A stretch of DNA of 64,000 bases from Stieleria varia (GCF_038443385.1 NZ_CP151726.1:7502001-7566000), one strand, 5' to 3'; shown: positions 8,825-18,104, counted from the stretch's first letter. Notes: generated by a model from the letters alone, not told the origin. Numbers and translations are program-made.

Positions 8825-10615
8825 ATGCTCCAATTCTTTCGGTCTCGCAGCGCAACTGCCAAAGATGACCTGCTCTCTGGACTGACCGTTGCCCTGGCAC
8901 TGGTCCCAGAAGCCATCGCGTTCGCTTTCGTCGCCGGGGTCTCCCCCATCATCGGCCTCTACTCAGCGTTCTTTATCGGCCTGATCACTGCCGTCTTTGG
9001 CGGTCGTCCAGGCATGATCTCAGGTGCCACCGGTGCGATGGCGGTCGTCGTCGTCAGCCTGGTTGCCATCCACGGGATCGAATACTTGTTCCCGACCGTG
9101 ATTTTGTGCGGAATCATTCAAGCCGCGATCGGCATGGCGAGACTGGGAAAGCTGATCCGCTTGGTTCCCCATCCCGTGATGCTCGGTTTCGTCAACGGAC
9201 TGGCGATCGTCATCTTTTTAGCGCAGTTCGGCTCCTTTCAAACATTGGATCGAACCGCCGGCAAACTGACCTTGTTGTCCGGCATGCCACTCGCCGTCAT
9301 GCTCGGTTTGGTCGCGCTGACCATGGGAATCATTTGGCTGTTGCCCAAGGTGACCAAGGCTTTCCCGGCTTCGCTGGTCGCCATTCTCTCGGTGACCTTG
9401 CTGTCCGTGGGAATCAACCAAGTCAATCGCGGCCAAGTCAGCGGCGACTCCGGCGGCACGAAAACCGAAAACCTCGTTGCCACTGTCGGCGACATGCTGA
9501 GAACGAAAGCAGAAGCGGTCGCGATCGAAAAACAACGACTCGCGATGGCGGCCGAGTTGGACGTCACGCTGGTCAACGCCAACCTGGAAAACATCGCCGA
9601 TTCAGATCCGATGGACTTGCCCGCCGATCAGGCCTCCGCACCGATGGTGATCGAACTGTCTCAGTCGGCGATGGATGAAGTGGCCGCCAGTGCGTCGATC
9701 AGTGGCGGGTTGCCCGAACCGTTCTTTTGGAAATACACGCTGCCCCCGCTGACCTTCCACACCCTGTGGATCATCTTTCCCTTCGCACTCACGCTCGCCG
9801 GAGTCGGTTTGATTGAGTCGCTAATGACACTGACTTTGATTGACGAAATCACGGAAACTCGCGGACGCGGAAACAAGGAATGTATCGGCCAAGGTGCCGC
9901 GAATATCCTGTGTGGCCTGTTCGGAGGAATGGGCGGATGTGCGATGATCGGTCAGTCTCTGATCAATGTCAATTCGGGAGGTCGCGGACGCCTCTCCGGC
10001 ATCACGGCAGCGGTCTGTTTGCTGCTCTTCATTCTGTTCTTGTCACCTTGGATCGAACAGATTCCGATGGCGGCTCTGGTCGGCGTGATGTTTATGGTGG
10101 TGATCGGGACGTTTGAATGGGCGTCGCTCAAGATGTTTCGCCGCATGCCTACCAGCGATACCTTGGTGATGATCTTGGTTGCCGGCTACACGGTGATCAT
10201 GCACGATTTAGCCAGCGCCGTGATCATCGGAGTGATCGTCTCGGCACTCGTTTTTGCCTGGAAACACGCCATGCACTTGGGAGCCGATGTTCAGTTCAAC
10301 GAGTTCGGCAGCAAGATCTATCAACTGCACGGCCCGCTGTTCTTTGCCTCCGTGTCGTCCTTCAAAGATCTCTTTGATCCGGCAGCGGATCCCGACGACG
10401 TGGTGATCGATTTCTACTACACCCGCGTTTACGATCAGTCGGCGTTGGAAGCCATCAATGGACTGGCCGAGAAATACGATGCCCTGGGCAAGCGTTTGCA
10501 TCTGAAACACTTGAGCAATGAATGCCGTAGCCTCTTGGACCGCGCAGGCGACTTCGTTGAAGTCAACGTGTCAGAAGATCCACACTACCACGTCGCCACC
10601 GACCGCCTGGGTTGA
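8825..10615 (+). CDS. SulP family anion transporter with STAS domain
   Basis: A secondary transporter of about 596 aa for inorganic anions (sulfate, bicarbonate or similar). The start at ATG 8825 gives [19 protein letters not shown]; a TTG at 8777 is in frame but weaker. The SulP core is clear: [20 protein letters not shown], the Gly-rich [17 protein letters not shown] segment, [13 protein letters not shown], the conserved [26 protein letters not shown], then a C-terminal STAS domain (about residues 490-590) with [10 protein letters not shown] at the regulatory position. A hydrophilic insert of roughly 100 residues (about 200-305, Asp/Glu/Ala-rich) separates membrane segments ahead of the conserved GGLPEPFF stretch. 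Substrate cannot be decided from sequence. Convergent with recJ. Confidence 0.95.
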   Translation: MLQFFRSRSATAKDDLLSGLTVALALVPEAIAFAFVAGVSPIIGLYSAFFIGLITAVFGGRPGMISGATGAMAVVVVSLVAIHGIEYLFPTVILCGIIQAAIGMARLGKLIRLVPHPVMLGFVNGLAIVIFLAQFGSFQTLDRTAGKLTLLSGMPLAVMLGLVALTMGIIWLLPKVTKAFPASLVAILSVTLLSVGINQVNRGQVSGDSGGTKTENLVATVGDMLRTKAEAVAIEKQRLAMAAELDVTLVNANLENIADSDPMDLPADQASAPMVIELSQSAMDEVAASASISGGLPEPFFWKYTLPPLTFHTLWIIFPFALTLAGVGLIESLMTLTLIDEITETRGRGNKECIGQGAANILCGLFGGMGGCAMIGQSLINVNSGGRGRLSGITAAVCLLLFILFLSPWIEQIPMAALVGVMFMVVIGTFEWASLKMFRRMPTSDTLVMILVAGYTVIMHDLASAVIIGVIVSALVFAWKHAMHLGADVQFNEFGSKIYQLHGPLFFASVSSFKDLFDPAADPDDVVIDFYYTRVYDQSALEAINGLAEKYDALGKRLHLKHLSNECRSLLDRAGDFVEVNVSEDPHYHVATDRLG

Positions 10616-10634
10616 TGTCGCGCGACGATTGTCG

Positions 10635-10653
10635 TTCGACTTTCCAAGTCGAA
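10635..10653. terminator. Possible bidirectional terminator between SulP and recJ
   Basis: A perfect palindrome, TTCGACTT-TCC-AAGTCGAA, 20 bp after the SulP stop and about 110 bp past the recJ stop, between two convergent genes. A short A-run follows on the plus strand and no T-run is present, so terminator function is only plausible; it may be an extragenic palindrome. Confidence 0.45.
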
Positions 10654-10760
10654 AACGAACACGACCATCCGCCCAAGCACAAACCATACGCCTTGTGCCG
10701 TGCTGCATAACTGTCACCTACACACCCCAAAGATTGAGCGGACCAACATTCCGCTACGGG

Positions 10761-12527
10761 TCAAACGCTCACGGCTGCGGCGCGTTTCGAGGGCCGCCAA
10801 TCGACGATGTGCACTTCCACGCTGCGGTATCCTCGGTACTCGTTGATCACCGGTCGGTACACGATCTCGATCGGCCCTTCACACGCGTTGATCTCGTCGC
10901 ACCAGTCTCCGGCGCCGAAAGCGACCGCGCGGATTTTTTTGTTGCCTTGGCTCAGCCGAACGGTCAAGTGCCGATCCCCGCTGCCCATCTTTCGCGCCGG
11001 CTCGTCAAGTGTCACATCGCCACAGAACAACGTGGGGCGAGGGTTGCCGGCACCAAAAGGCTCCAGCATCTCGATTTGCTTGACCACATTCAAATTCAGC
11101 TGACCGATCGGAGCTTCCGCGTCCACGATGATCTCGGGCACGATCTCTCGTTCGCTCCATTGCTGCGAAACGGCTTCGCAAAACTCGGCGCGGAAAGCAT
11201 CGATCTGACGTTCATCGATCGTCAATCCGGCCGCTGCGGTGTGTCCGCCGAAACGCACCAAACGTTCCCGGCACTGCTCCAACGCCTCGTACAAATTGAC
11301 TCCCGTGCCCCCGTTTCGACCGGAGCCCACCGCGTCGGCTTGACCAGCCCCATCCATTGACAGAATGATCACCGGCTTGGCGTACTTCTCCGCCAAACGT
11401 CCGGCGACAACCCCGATCACGCCTTGGTGCCATCCCACTCCGGCCAGCACCAATGCTGGATCCGAGTCGATATCAAAATCGCTCTTGGCTTGCTTTTGCG
11501 CAGCCAGCGTCACGCTACGCTGCAATGTGTCTCGGTTGCCGTTGAGTTGATCGATGTACTCGGCCAACGCCGTTGCACGCTCAGGCTCTCCGGTCGTCAT
11601 CAACTCCACCCCCAGTTGCGCTTGGCCCAATCGGCCCGAGGCGTTCAGTCGGGGTGCCAAAGTGAATCCGATGCTTTGCGTGTTCAGCGTCGACGCTTCG
11701 TCCAATTTCGTGACACGCATCAACTCGGCCAGCCCCATCAGCGGCTCCGCTCTGAGCATCCGCAAGCCGTGCGCGACCAAGATCCGGTTCTCGTCGAGCA
11801 AGGGGACTACGTCAGCGACCGTTCCGATGGCCGCCAACGACAGCGACTGCATCAAGTAGCGACGCATCGGCTCGGTGACCTTCTTGCTGCCGCATATCTT
11901 TTGGCACAACGCCCATGCCAGCTTGAACGCGACGCCCGCACCGCACAGATCGCCAAAGGGATAGCTGCTGCCAGGCAGTCGCGGATGGACGATCGCCAAG
12001 GCATCAGGCAGCGTTTCGCCCGGGGTATGGTGATCAGTGATGATCAAATCGACGCCCAGTTCGCGGCACAACTCCGCGCACGCGACGCTACTGATGCCAC
12101 AGTCGACCGAAACGATCAGCTTCTTGCCTCGCTCGGCTAGTTTGCGAATCGCGTCTTCATTCAGTCCATAACCTTCTTCCAGTCGGTTCGGAACGTGATA
12201 GCTGACGTCGGCATGCAGCATTCGCAATCCGTTGTACAGGATCGCGGTGCCGGTCATGCCGTCGCAGTCATAATCTCCGTAGATGACGATCGGCGTCTTG
12301 GCTTCAATCGCCGCCGCCAAATGTTCCGTCGCCTCGGCCACTCCTGGCAGTTCCAGTGGGTCGCGCAAACCAGCGAGCTTGATGTCCAGGAACGACTTGG
12401 CGTGGTCGCCATCGTAGACGCCGCGGCTGACCAACAATTGGGCGACGACCGGAGGAACGCCGGAACTGCGGATCAACTCATGGACACGGCCCGCGTCATG
12501 GGGGACCAAACGCCATTTTCGCTTCAT
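10761..12527 (-). CDS. recJ: Single-stranded-DNA-specific exonuclease RecJ
   Basis: A 5'-3' exonuclease on single-stranded DNA used in recombinational repair and mismatch repair, 588 aa, the usual RecJ length. The DHH phosphoesterase motifs are intact: YGDYDCDGMTG, VSVDCGIS, ITDHHTPGE, and IGTVADVVPL. The DHHA1 region carries SGRNGGTG and RFGGHTAAAG. The C-terminal OB-like domain includes EMLEPFGAGNPRPTL. The ATG at 12527 is preceded by an AGGGGGAA Shine-Dalgarno-like stretch; a TTG at 12548 in the same frame is less likely. It lies 115 bp after the rpmG gene on the same strand and may share its transcript. Confidence 0.97.
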   Translation of the reverse strand: MKRKWRLVPHDAGRVHELIRSSGVPPVVAQLLVSRGVYDGDHAKSFLDIKLAGLRDPLELPGVAEATEHLAAAIEAKTPIVIYGDYDCDGMTGTAILYNGLRMLHADVSYHVPNRLEEGYGLNEDAIRKLAERGKKLIVSVDCGISSVACAELCRELGVDLIITDHHTPGETLPDALAIVHPRLPGSSYPFGDLCGAGVAFKLAWALCQKICGSKKVTEPMRRYLMQSLSLAAIGTVADVVPLLDENRILVAHGLRMLRAEPLMGLAELMRVTKLDEASTLNTQSIGFTLAPRLNASGRLGQAQLGVELMTTGEPERATALAEYIDQLNGNRDTLQRSVTLAAQKQAKSDFDIDSDPALVLAGVGWHQGVIGVVAGRLAEKYAKPVIILSMDGAGQADAVGSGRNGGTGVNLYEALEQCRERLVRFGGHTAAAGLTIDERQIDAFRAEFCEAVSQQWSEREIVPEIIVDAEAPIGQLNLNVVKQIEMLEPFGAGNPRPTLFCGDVTLDEPARKMGSGDRHLTVRLSQGNKKIRAVAFGAGDWCDEINACEGPIEIVYRPVINEYRGYRSVEVHIVDWRPSKRAAAVSV

Positions 12528-12642
12528 CCTTGATTCCCCCTTGCTCAAATTGCACCACGCAAAGATGTACAGCCGGCCGGCAAACGGCCCGTGATTCTGT
12601 CATCCCGTGCTTCTGTATCCCGTAGCCCCCGAACGCCCCGTA

Positions 12643-12810
12643 CTACTTTTTCTTTTCGGCGTGCCAAGTGTGCTTGCGGACCCGTGGGCAATACTTCTTC
12701 AACCGCAATTTCTCGCCGCCAGGCTTGCGTTTGAGGGTGTAGTTGTAGTCACCGGTTTCTTCACAAACCAAGAAGATCGTCTCGGCTTTTTTCTTACTGC
12801 GTCCAGCCAT
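12643..12810 (-). CDS. rpmG: 50S ribosomal protein L33
   Basis: A 55-aa basic protein, MAGRSKKKAETIFLVCEETG, continuing DYNYTLKRKPGGEKLRLKKY and CPRVRKHTWHAEKKK. This is the L33 signature (ETGxxNYxxxKxKxxxxxKLxLKKYCPxxRKHTxHxExK). Only two of the Cys positions of the zinc-ribbon form remain (VCEET and YCPRV), so it is probably a zinc-independent or reduced form. An AACCTCC block just upstream on the plus strand reads GGAGGT on the coding strand, a good Shine-Dalgarno site. It is a component of the large ribosomal subunit. Confidence 0.96.
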   Translation of the reverse strand: MAGRSKKKAETIFLVCEETGDYNYTLKRKPGGEKLRLKKYCPRVRKHTWHAEKKK

Positions 12811-13050
12811 GGTCGGTATTAGGAGGTTCTAAACGGGTTGATACGGGTTAAATAGGGCCCCGGATTATGCCAAGAACCTGCCGTCTTGACCAACCCTCTT
12901 TTGCAATTTGCTCAGGAATGCAGCCCGAGAATTGGGCGGGGAGGCACGGAAATGCCTGCAGGAGATCCAAAGAGCCTCGAAATCACCCGAGAAAGCCGGC
13001 TGTTAGCGGCATTCGTCCACCCGCCAACTTGCCCCACCACCCGCCATCAA

Positions 13051-13500
13051 TCACTCGTCGTCATCGTCGTCCATCGGCGGCGAGTCACCTTTGATCTTCA
13101 CCATCGTGATCTGGTTGCCGGTTTCATTGTAAGTGACGCTGCTCATGATTTCGTGAATCAGCAGGCAACCACGTCCGCCAGGGACTTCCAGTAAGTCGTC
13201 CTGCCGGGGATCGGGGATGGATTGGGGGTCAAACCCTTTTCCTTCGTCGGTGATCTGAATCCAAACTTCCTCATCGCCGCACGTCATTTCCACAAGCACC
13301 TTCTTGTCCAGATCGCAACGATTTCCGTGGCGAATCGCGTTGACGATCGCTTCCTCGTAGGCCAGTTGCGTCCGGAAAAGGTCTGCGGGCGGCCAATCTC
13401 GCTCCATCATTGCTTCCAGCAACTGAGAAACCAGTCCACTTCCGATAGAAGTGTCACTGGGGATCGACTGTGAAAACTTCCACGGCCCGTCTGTGGTCAT
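13051..13500 (-). CDS. RsbW-like ATP-binding protein (anti-sigma/serine kinase type)
   Basis: A small GHKL-fold protein of 149 aa of the HATPase_c_2 class, in which members phosphorylate STAS anti-anti-sigma factors or bind sigma factors. The N box is visible in LAYEEAIVNAIRHGN, the G1 box in ITDEGKGFDP, and the G2-type loop in GGRGCLLIHEIMSSV. No membrane segment or response-regulator domain is present. The C-terminus is unusually acidic (PPMDDDDDE). A STAS-domain gene lies 301 bp upstream on the same strand, which fits a partner-switching pair. The sigma factor or effector they would control is not evident. Confidence 0.9.
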   Translation of the reverse strand: MTTDGPWKFSQSIPSDTSIGSGLVSQLLEAMMERDWPPADLFRTQLAYEEAIVNAIRHGNRCDLDKKVLVEMTCGDEEVWIQITDEGKGFDPQSIPDPRQDDLLEVPGGRGCLLIHEIMSSVTYNETGNQITMVKIKGDSPPMDDDDDE

Positions 13501-13801
13501 CGGCTGGACTTGTTAAACACGTGGATGAGATGAGTAAGACTTGGCCGGGATCGTTACGGGCTCCGTATCGGATTTCCGGCGATAGGGACACGCTGGTCCG
13601 AACGATTGTAGCCCGAAATCCATTGCGTTGCGTCCTTGCCAATGAAGGCATTCCAGACGTTTTGGCGTGACCGATCAAGCCCCCCAGGGAGCCAGGACGC
13701 GGCGAGAATGGCTTTCTACACCCTGCACGCTGCCGCTCAACGTCAAAACAAGGGGCAGCCGACCATGAAAGTGGGCCGTGAATCAGCGGATTCCCAACGC
13801 A
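13501..13801. other. Spacer between the STAS and ATPase genes
   Basis: About 300 bp on which I see no convincing gene, hairpin or repeat. Its length suggests the ATPase gene may have its own promoter despite the shared direction with the STAS gene. Confidence 0.4.
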
Positions 13802-14167
13802 CTAGATAGCTTCCGCCTGGGTCAACTTCGCCTCGACGGCAGTCTCATCAATCGAAAACTGGCGGTCCAATCGCGTGATCACAAAAATCTGACGAACCGT
13901 ATGCTGCACTCCCGCCAGCACCAAAGCGACCCCCGATTCTCTGGCCCGACGACGCAAGCGTATCAATTGATTCAAGGCGGCACTGGAGAGCCACGCCGCA
14001 TGCTGCAAATCTAAGATCAAATGCTCCCCTCCGCAGTCCTCAATCGCTGCTTCGATTTCTAACCCGATGTGCTGGGCAGAGGGGACTCGATTGAAATCCG
14101 AAATCTCAAACGAGATCACGGGAGCATCGTCCCGGTATCGCACTCTCAGCAGGTTGAAATCTCTCAT
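13802..14167 (-). CDS. STAS-domain protein (anti-anti-sigma factor type)
   Basis: A single-domain STAS protein of 121 aa. The pattern is VISFEISDFNRVPSA (first strands), GGEHLILDLQHAAWLSSAAL (central strand and the phosphorylatable loop), a basic helix NQLIRLRRRARESG, then VALVLAGVQHTVRQIFVITRLDR (last strand and helix). In the family the loop Ser is phosphorylated by an RsbW-like kinase; here the candidate is one of the two Ser in LSSAAL. The usual Asp before the Ser pair is replaced by Leu. The companion kinase-like ATPase is encoded downstream on the same strand. Confidence 0.9.
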   Translation of the reverse strand: MRDFNLLRVRYRDDAPVISFEISDFNRVPSAQHIGLEIEAAIEDCGGEHLILDLQHAAWLSSAALNQLIRLRRRARESGVALVLAGVQHTVRQIFVITRLDRQFSIDETAVEAKLTQAEAI

Positions 14168-14837
14168 GGGGCCTCAAGGTTCGGTTGATTGGTCCTGGCT
14201 TCTCACCGCCTCATCCATTCGCCTGTCCAAGCAATGTTCTTTAAGCAGCATATTGGTGCAGCCTGTTCAAACGATGCTCGAATCAAATTTGCCTAACTGG
14301 GTACTCAAACCGAGCACCAAGCCACCGCCCGAACACACAGAATACAAGCTTTCCACCAAGACGGCAACGAAGTAATCGCCGATTCAGCCGCGACAATTCG
14401 AATCACACCGGTGTCAGAAACAACCTAAATCGCCCCATCGCGTTGTCAATCGACAAAGACACGCGGCTTTATCCAATCGCTAGACTGCGACTGTTCATCA
14501 ACAAGCGATTGCCGTGAGCCGCCGAAGTCATCGGACTCAAATCTCGCTCCCGAGTAGCGATCCATTGCCGCTCCATCCAACGCGCATAGCGGCCCCATTA
14601 ACGCGATCATAACAACGCTTGCGACCGCACTACGCATGGTTCGACGCCCAAATTGCATCGGGCGTGGCGCCCAGTAGATTAGCAGCGGCAGCAATAACAT
14701 GGCGGGGCGGGGCGTCTTCATGAAACCAGCCCTCGGGCCGTTTCACCTTGGCGATTGTTTCGCCATCCCTGACGCACTTGCATTCATGCCGACTCATCCA
14801 GACCCGACGACAACAGAAAAGAACACATGCAGAGTGC
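14168..14837. other. Spacer with no firm gene
   Basis: About 670 bp between the STAS gene and a membrane-anchored unknown. The only frame that looks at all protein-like is the weak one at 14446-14637 listed separately. I see no repeats or RNA gene. Confidence 0.4.
14446..14637 (-). CDS. Possible small secreted protein (weak)
   Basis: A 63-residue frame from ATG 14637: MRSAVASVVMIALMGPLCAL, a signal-peptide-like start, then a short polar stretch rich in Ser and Asp. There is no clear Shine-Dalgarno site, the frame extends further upstream, and I recognise no family. It could equally be a chance frame in GC-rich spacer. Confidence 0.25.
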   Translation of the reverse strand: MRSAVASVVMIALMGPLCALDGAAMDRYSGARFESDDFGGSRQSLVDEQSQSSDWIKPRVFVD

Positions 14838-15200
14838 TCAGTCGCCACCCTTTTTGTGCTGTGGCAAGGCAAACGCGTGCAAGCTGATCACGGTGCCCAC
14901 CGCAATCAACGCCAAGCCCAACCAGCGCGGTGGCTGCAATCGCTTGGTCGGCTTCGGCGTCACGGTACTGAATATCGAACCCATCGTTGTGGAGTTGTCC
15001 ACGATCGGTGTGTTGGTGAACTTCGCCAACGCTCGCGTCGTCGGCTCGTTGAGTACGACCGAGTCGATCATGCGAAATTGGGTGCCTAGCAAAATCAACA
15101 GAATGCCGGCGAGAAAGAATCGGTTGCGATAAATGGACATTGGCGATGGGCCCCACGTCTTGGAAGGAGGTTTACCTGGGGTTGCCCGCGCATCAGACAC
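14838..15200 (-). CDS. Small membrane protein with two transmembrane segments, unknown function
   Basis: A 120-aa protein. One hydrophobic segment, FFLAGILLILLGTQF, follows a basic stretch (IYRNR), and a second, LGLALIAVGTVISLHAF, lies near the C-terminus before a His/Lys tail. The loop between them, about 45 residues, would face the periplasm. The GTG start at 15200 is preceded by AGGAG at good spacing; an ATG at 15140 (MSIYRNRFF) is the alternative. No family recognised. The other small membrane-anchored protein lies upstream on the same strand. Confidence 0.7.
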   Translation of the reverse strand: MSDARATPGKPPSKTWGPSPMSIYRNRFFLAGILLILLGTQFRMIDSVVLNEPTTRALAKFTNTPIVDNSTTMGSIFSTVTPKPTKRLQPPRWLGLALIAVGTVISLHAFALPQHKKGGD

Positions 15201-15302
15201 GAGCGTTCTCCTTCATCGACACCCCGACAGCATGAAATGCACGCGATTGGTCAAACATCGCGTCGCAACGGTCATGCCGCTGACGACCACACGCTGGTGT
15301 CC

Positions 15303-15445
15303 CGGCTTCAGCCCAATACCGCTCAGTTTTCGTTTAACCCGTGCCCGAAGGGTAGGCGGTGCTCCATGAAGCGTCGCCTACGGCTACCGGTTAAATGAAA
15401 ATACCACAGCCGGGTGCTTCGCTGAACGGTATTGGGCTTCAGCCG
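15303..15445. repeat. Long imperfect inverted repeat, shared in part with 4.7 kb region
   Basis: The ends read CGGCTTCAGCCCAATACCG and CGGTATTGGGCTTCAGCCG and pair with two mismatches. Inside them, TTTTCGTTTAACC pairs with GGTTAAATGAAAA, and GTAGGCG with CGCCTAC. The left half shares AATACCG and TTTTCGTTTAACCCG with the sequence near 4729-4758, so it is a dispersed element in this genome. Confidence 0.75.
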
Positions 15446-15497
15446 GCCACGCCCCAAGTCGCAGCGTGAGAACCCCATAAGAACCGTCCCCAACCGA

Positions 15498-15791
15498 TCA
15501 CTTTGCGCCCAACAAAGAATCCACCATTCCGGCGACAGAGCTGCCGAAGGATTCCCGGGCGGAGTCCTGCATCAAATCGGCTTGATTACTCCGCATGATG
15601 GCGGCGGCAAGCGGTTTGTGGCTCCGCCAATCCTGCAGCTCAAAGTTGCGAATGTCGGTGTAGATGTCCGACAGGTTGTTTTGGATTTTGGGGACCAAGA
15701 CGACGCCGTTGTTGCCCCGCACGACGTGGTAGTGCATTGCCACGAATAGGATCGCCGCACCACAAACCATCCCAGCTAAGAATCGAGACAT
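15498..15791 (-). CDS. Small membrane-anchored protein, unknown function
   Basis: A 97-aa protein: MSRFLAGMVCGAAILFVAMH is one N-terminal membrane anchor or uncleaved signal, followed by about 75 polar residues that include a predicted helix (KIQNNLSDIYTDIRNFEL) and a C-terminal SFGSSVAGMVDSLLGAK. No family recognised. The regular composition and the position of the hydrophobic start argue for a real gene. Confidence 0.75.
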   Translation of the reverse strand: MSRFLAGMVCGAAILFVAMHYHVVRGNNGVVLVPKIQNNLSDIYTDIRNFELQDWRSHKPLAAAIMRSNQADLMQDSARESFGSSVAGMVDSLLGAK

Positions 15792-16316
15792 CGCTTACCT
15801 ACTCCATCAAACCCGTGATCCATCTTTTTCCCTGCAAAAACAGTTTTAGGCGTCCCCCCGGGCAAAAGACAAGATGAACCTGTGCTGTTGGCTCGCCCCT
15901 CTACACCGGCGGCGATTCGTTTTCATGCCGATTCATGCCGATTCATGCCGAAACCGAACCGTCGTTGCATGCCTGAATCTTGGCAAATGCCGTGTATTTG
16001 AGCCAAAATCTAGCCTTTGGCCCTGGATTCAGCTTCCGATTTGGCAGCCTACTCGGCTTCGGAGTCGTCGAATTCCAAGATCACGGGACACTTCGGCCTG
16101 CCGTGTGCTATCGCGGCATGCGATCCCGGAAAAAAACCTCGTCAAAGGGAGACTTGACGGTTTGCCACAACCGTTGCAGACTACGCATTCGGTCATCGAC
16201 TCAACGGGAATCAAGGTCGGATATCTCCTGTGCCGATGAGACCCAACACTGGCAAGCAGCACCCGCGTGCGGCCCGCCAAGTGAGGCTTTCTCCAAAGCC
16301 CACTCCCTTATTCAAA
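15792..16316. other. Spacer upstream of the tRNA gene
   Basis: No convincing gene in 525 bp. It contains three tandem copies of the 10-mer TTCATGCCGA at 15922-15951. The tRNA promoter should lie at its right end. Confidence 0.45.
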
Positions 16317-16390
16317 GGGCGATTAGCTCAGTTGGTTAGAGCGCCACGTTGACATCGTGGAGGTCACAGATTCGAGTTCTGTATCGCCCA
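16317..16390 (+). tRNA. tRNA-Val (anticodon GAC)
   Basis: A complete cloverleaf of 74 nt: acceptor GGGCGAT/ATCGCCC, D stem GCTC/GAGC, anticodon stem CCACG/CGTGG around loop TTGACAT (anticodon GAC, valine), variable loop AGGTC, T stem ACAGA/TCTGT around TTCGAGT. The discriminator base is A and CCA is not encoded. Confidence 0.97.
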
Positions 16391-16398
16391 TTTGCCCC

Positions 16399-16431
16399 AA
16401 ACCCCGTGAAACCCAGCGGTTCGCGGGGTTT
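16399..16431 (+). terminator. Terminator-like hairpin after tRNA-Val
   Basis: AAACCCCG pairs with CGGGGTTT eight bases after the tRNA end, with a 17-nt loop. The position directly behind the tRNA supports a terminator; there is no long T-run. Confidence 0.65.
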
Positions 16432-17028
16432 CATGTTTGTCGGCAACCGTTCGGTATCGTCAGACAATTGGCCGGCATTTGTGGGGCGTGCTCCGCAGGA
16501 AGAAATTCCTCATGAGGATTTCAGGTGCGCCCGTCCTTACCCCCTGGCGGCCTGGTTTCGGGGAACACACTTGGGGACATTCAGTTCGGTCGGGTTGCGT
16601 GAAGCCGATCGTGTCCTGCACTGGACGACTTACCAGAACTGTCAAGGGAAACAAAAGCGATTCAAGACCGGAGACGAATCCGAGGCTACCATAAAAAAAC
16701 GACGAGAAATGTGACCTGGAACTTTTTCTCCTCCTGGAACTTTTTCTCGTCCAGCGGCATCTGTTCGGCGCACCATGCGTGATGCTGCCTTCGCATCCGT
16801 GACTGTGGACCGAAGACCACCGAACGCATGGCTCGTAGTTGAAAGCCGCGGAGGCGACGGAATCGCAAAGCCTGCCTGGGACGCCAGTCCCAGATCTCGT
16901 CGCCGATATTACACGTGACGCATCTTCCATCAACACAAGATTCCAGCATTAGCCCTCATGCTGTCGAATTGAGCGTGGCAAAGTGCTCTGTCCCAGCAGG
17001 CTTGTTTGTCGTCGCAAATGGTCCGCAG
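16432..17028. other. Spacer with a short direct repeat
   Basis: About 600 bp without a convincing gene. At 16715-16750 an 18-bp unit containing CCTGGAACTTTTTCTC occurs twice in tandem. Other open frames here have atypical Arg/Cys-rich products and were not called. Confidence 0.45.
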
Positions 17029-17910
17029 TTAATCGCCCCCACTTAACAGTCGTTTTACTTCTTTCTGAGTTTCTGCATCATCGACTGCACCCAACTCTTC
17101 GAGCAACTGTGCTAACCCGGATTCCAATCCTAACTTGCCATGCAGCACCCACTCGGGTCGCATTGCCCTCAGCAAAGCAAGATGATCCTCTGGCTTGAGA
17201 TCATCGCCTTCCAACATTCTCGCCAGCGCCCTGGGCAACTGTCGCCCCACTGGATCGAAGTCGCCAAGCCGGCTCAGAGTGTCAATCAGAATCGGGAAGT
17301 CGACTCGTTTAAACTGCAAGGAAAAGTTCCAAACCCAGTCTTCATAGCTTTGGAGCGATTTCACTTTTCCGCTCTCGTCCATTGTCACAAGAAGAAAAGC
17401 CGGCGAGAGCGAAGGCGGTGTTACGTACAGACTCGCTGTCTTGTCGTAGACGTGAGGCTCGATGGCGACGACGACCTTTCGCTGTTGCCCCATGTCCGGC
17501 CAGTTCGTCATCCCACGCAACTTCTCACGTGTCATATCGATTGTCGCCTTCAAATTGAAATTCCCGCTTCCATCTCGGGCGAGTTCCTTTCCTTCTGAAT
17601 TGTCCACATCGTATGAAACTCCTTTGGGAAAACTCGCATCCCCTAACAAAGGACCGAGTACTCCTGCTTGTTCTTGAACACGGACCTCATAGCGAAGGAC
17701 ATAGAGATGCCCTTTTGATGGCTGTGCCACATGAATGCCGATGGTGACAACTGCGCCCATTGGCGGACAATCGCGTTCCACTTCGCACTCGATTGTTAGC
17801 TCAGGTAGATGCTCTCCTGCTGGCGGACTCTGTCCAAACACTGTCATAGGGAGAATGAGTAAGCCAAGGATCACGTGGCCGCTGCAGGCTAATGCGCGTT
17901 CAGTCTTCAT
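17029..17910 (-). CDS. Secreted protein of unknown function
   Basis: A 293-aa protein from ATG 17910: MKTERALACSGHVILGLLIL then a cleavage site near VFGQ, so it is exported. The first part after the signal resembles a beta-rich domain with two Cys (IECEVERDCPP). The C-terminal 100 residues are helical and Leu-rich (FPILIDTLSRLGDF, LARMLEGDDLKPEDHLALLRAM, SGLAQLLEELGAV). I recognise no family. The frame opens further upstream to 17955, but the chosen start gives a standard signal peptide. It lies downstream of the kinase gene on the same strand and may be part of its transcript. Confidence 0.75.
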   Translation of the reverse strand: MKTERALACSGHVILGLLILPMTVFGQSPPAGEHLPELTIECEVERDCPPMGAVVTIGIHVAQPSKGHLYVLRYEVRVQEQAGVLGPLLGDASFPKGVSYDVDNSEGKELARDGSGNFNLKATIDMTREKLRGMTNWPDMGQQRKVVVAIEPHVYDKTASLYVTPPSLSPAFLLVTMDESGKVKSLQSYEDWVWNFSLQFKRVDFPILIDTLSRLGDFDPVGRQLPRALARMLEGDDLKPEDHLALLRAMRPEWVLHGKLGLESGLAQLLEELGAVDDAETQKEVKRLLSGGD

Positions 17911-18061
17911 CTGAATCCTCAAGAGGGCTTCTGCTATCGACCAGTCGATCGCCAAGGACAGCTGATATTTTCAATCGAAGGTCCGGATTTTGAAAGCTGA
18001 TGGTACGTCGGCTTGGTTCCGAATGCAAAGAAATGTTGTCGTGGTCCACAATATTTGGCAT
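17900..18061 (-). CDS. Possible 53-aa ORF between the kinase and the secreted protein
   Basis: ATG 18061 opens a frame, MPNIVDHDNISLHSEPSRRT, ending in an acidic tail (SPLEDSDED). Its TGA at 17902-17900 lies 8 bp inside the next gene (ATG 17910), a spacing typical of coupled genes. No Shine-Dalgarno site is obvious, and the frame continues upstream into the kinase gene on the same strand, so it could be chance. Confidence 0.3.
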   Translation of the reverse strand: MPNIVDHDNISLHSEPSRRTISFQNPDLRLKISAVLGDRLVDSRSPLEDSDED

Positions 18062-18104
18062 TTGGTGGCTGTGGTTTGCCACTGGTGACTTTGCCCGATG
18101 ACAC

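Noticed and set aside
15922..15951. Three 10-bp tandem copies as a regulatory iteron
   Set aside because: Too few and with no origin or regulator context; kept only as a note in the spacer entry.
16460..16936. 158-codon minus-strand frame near the tRNA
   Set aside because: Cys/Arg/Ser-rich product, no start signal, covers a short direct repeat.
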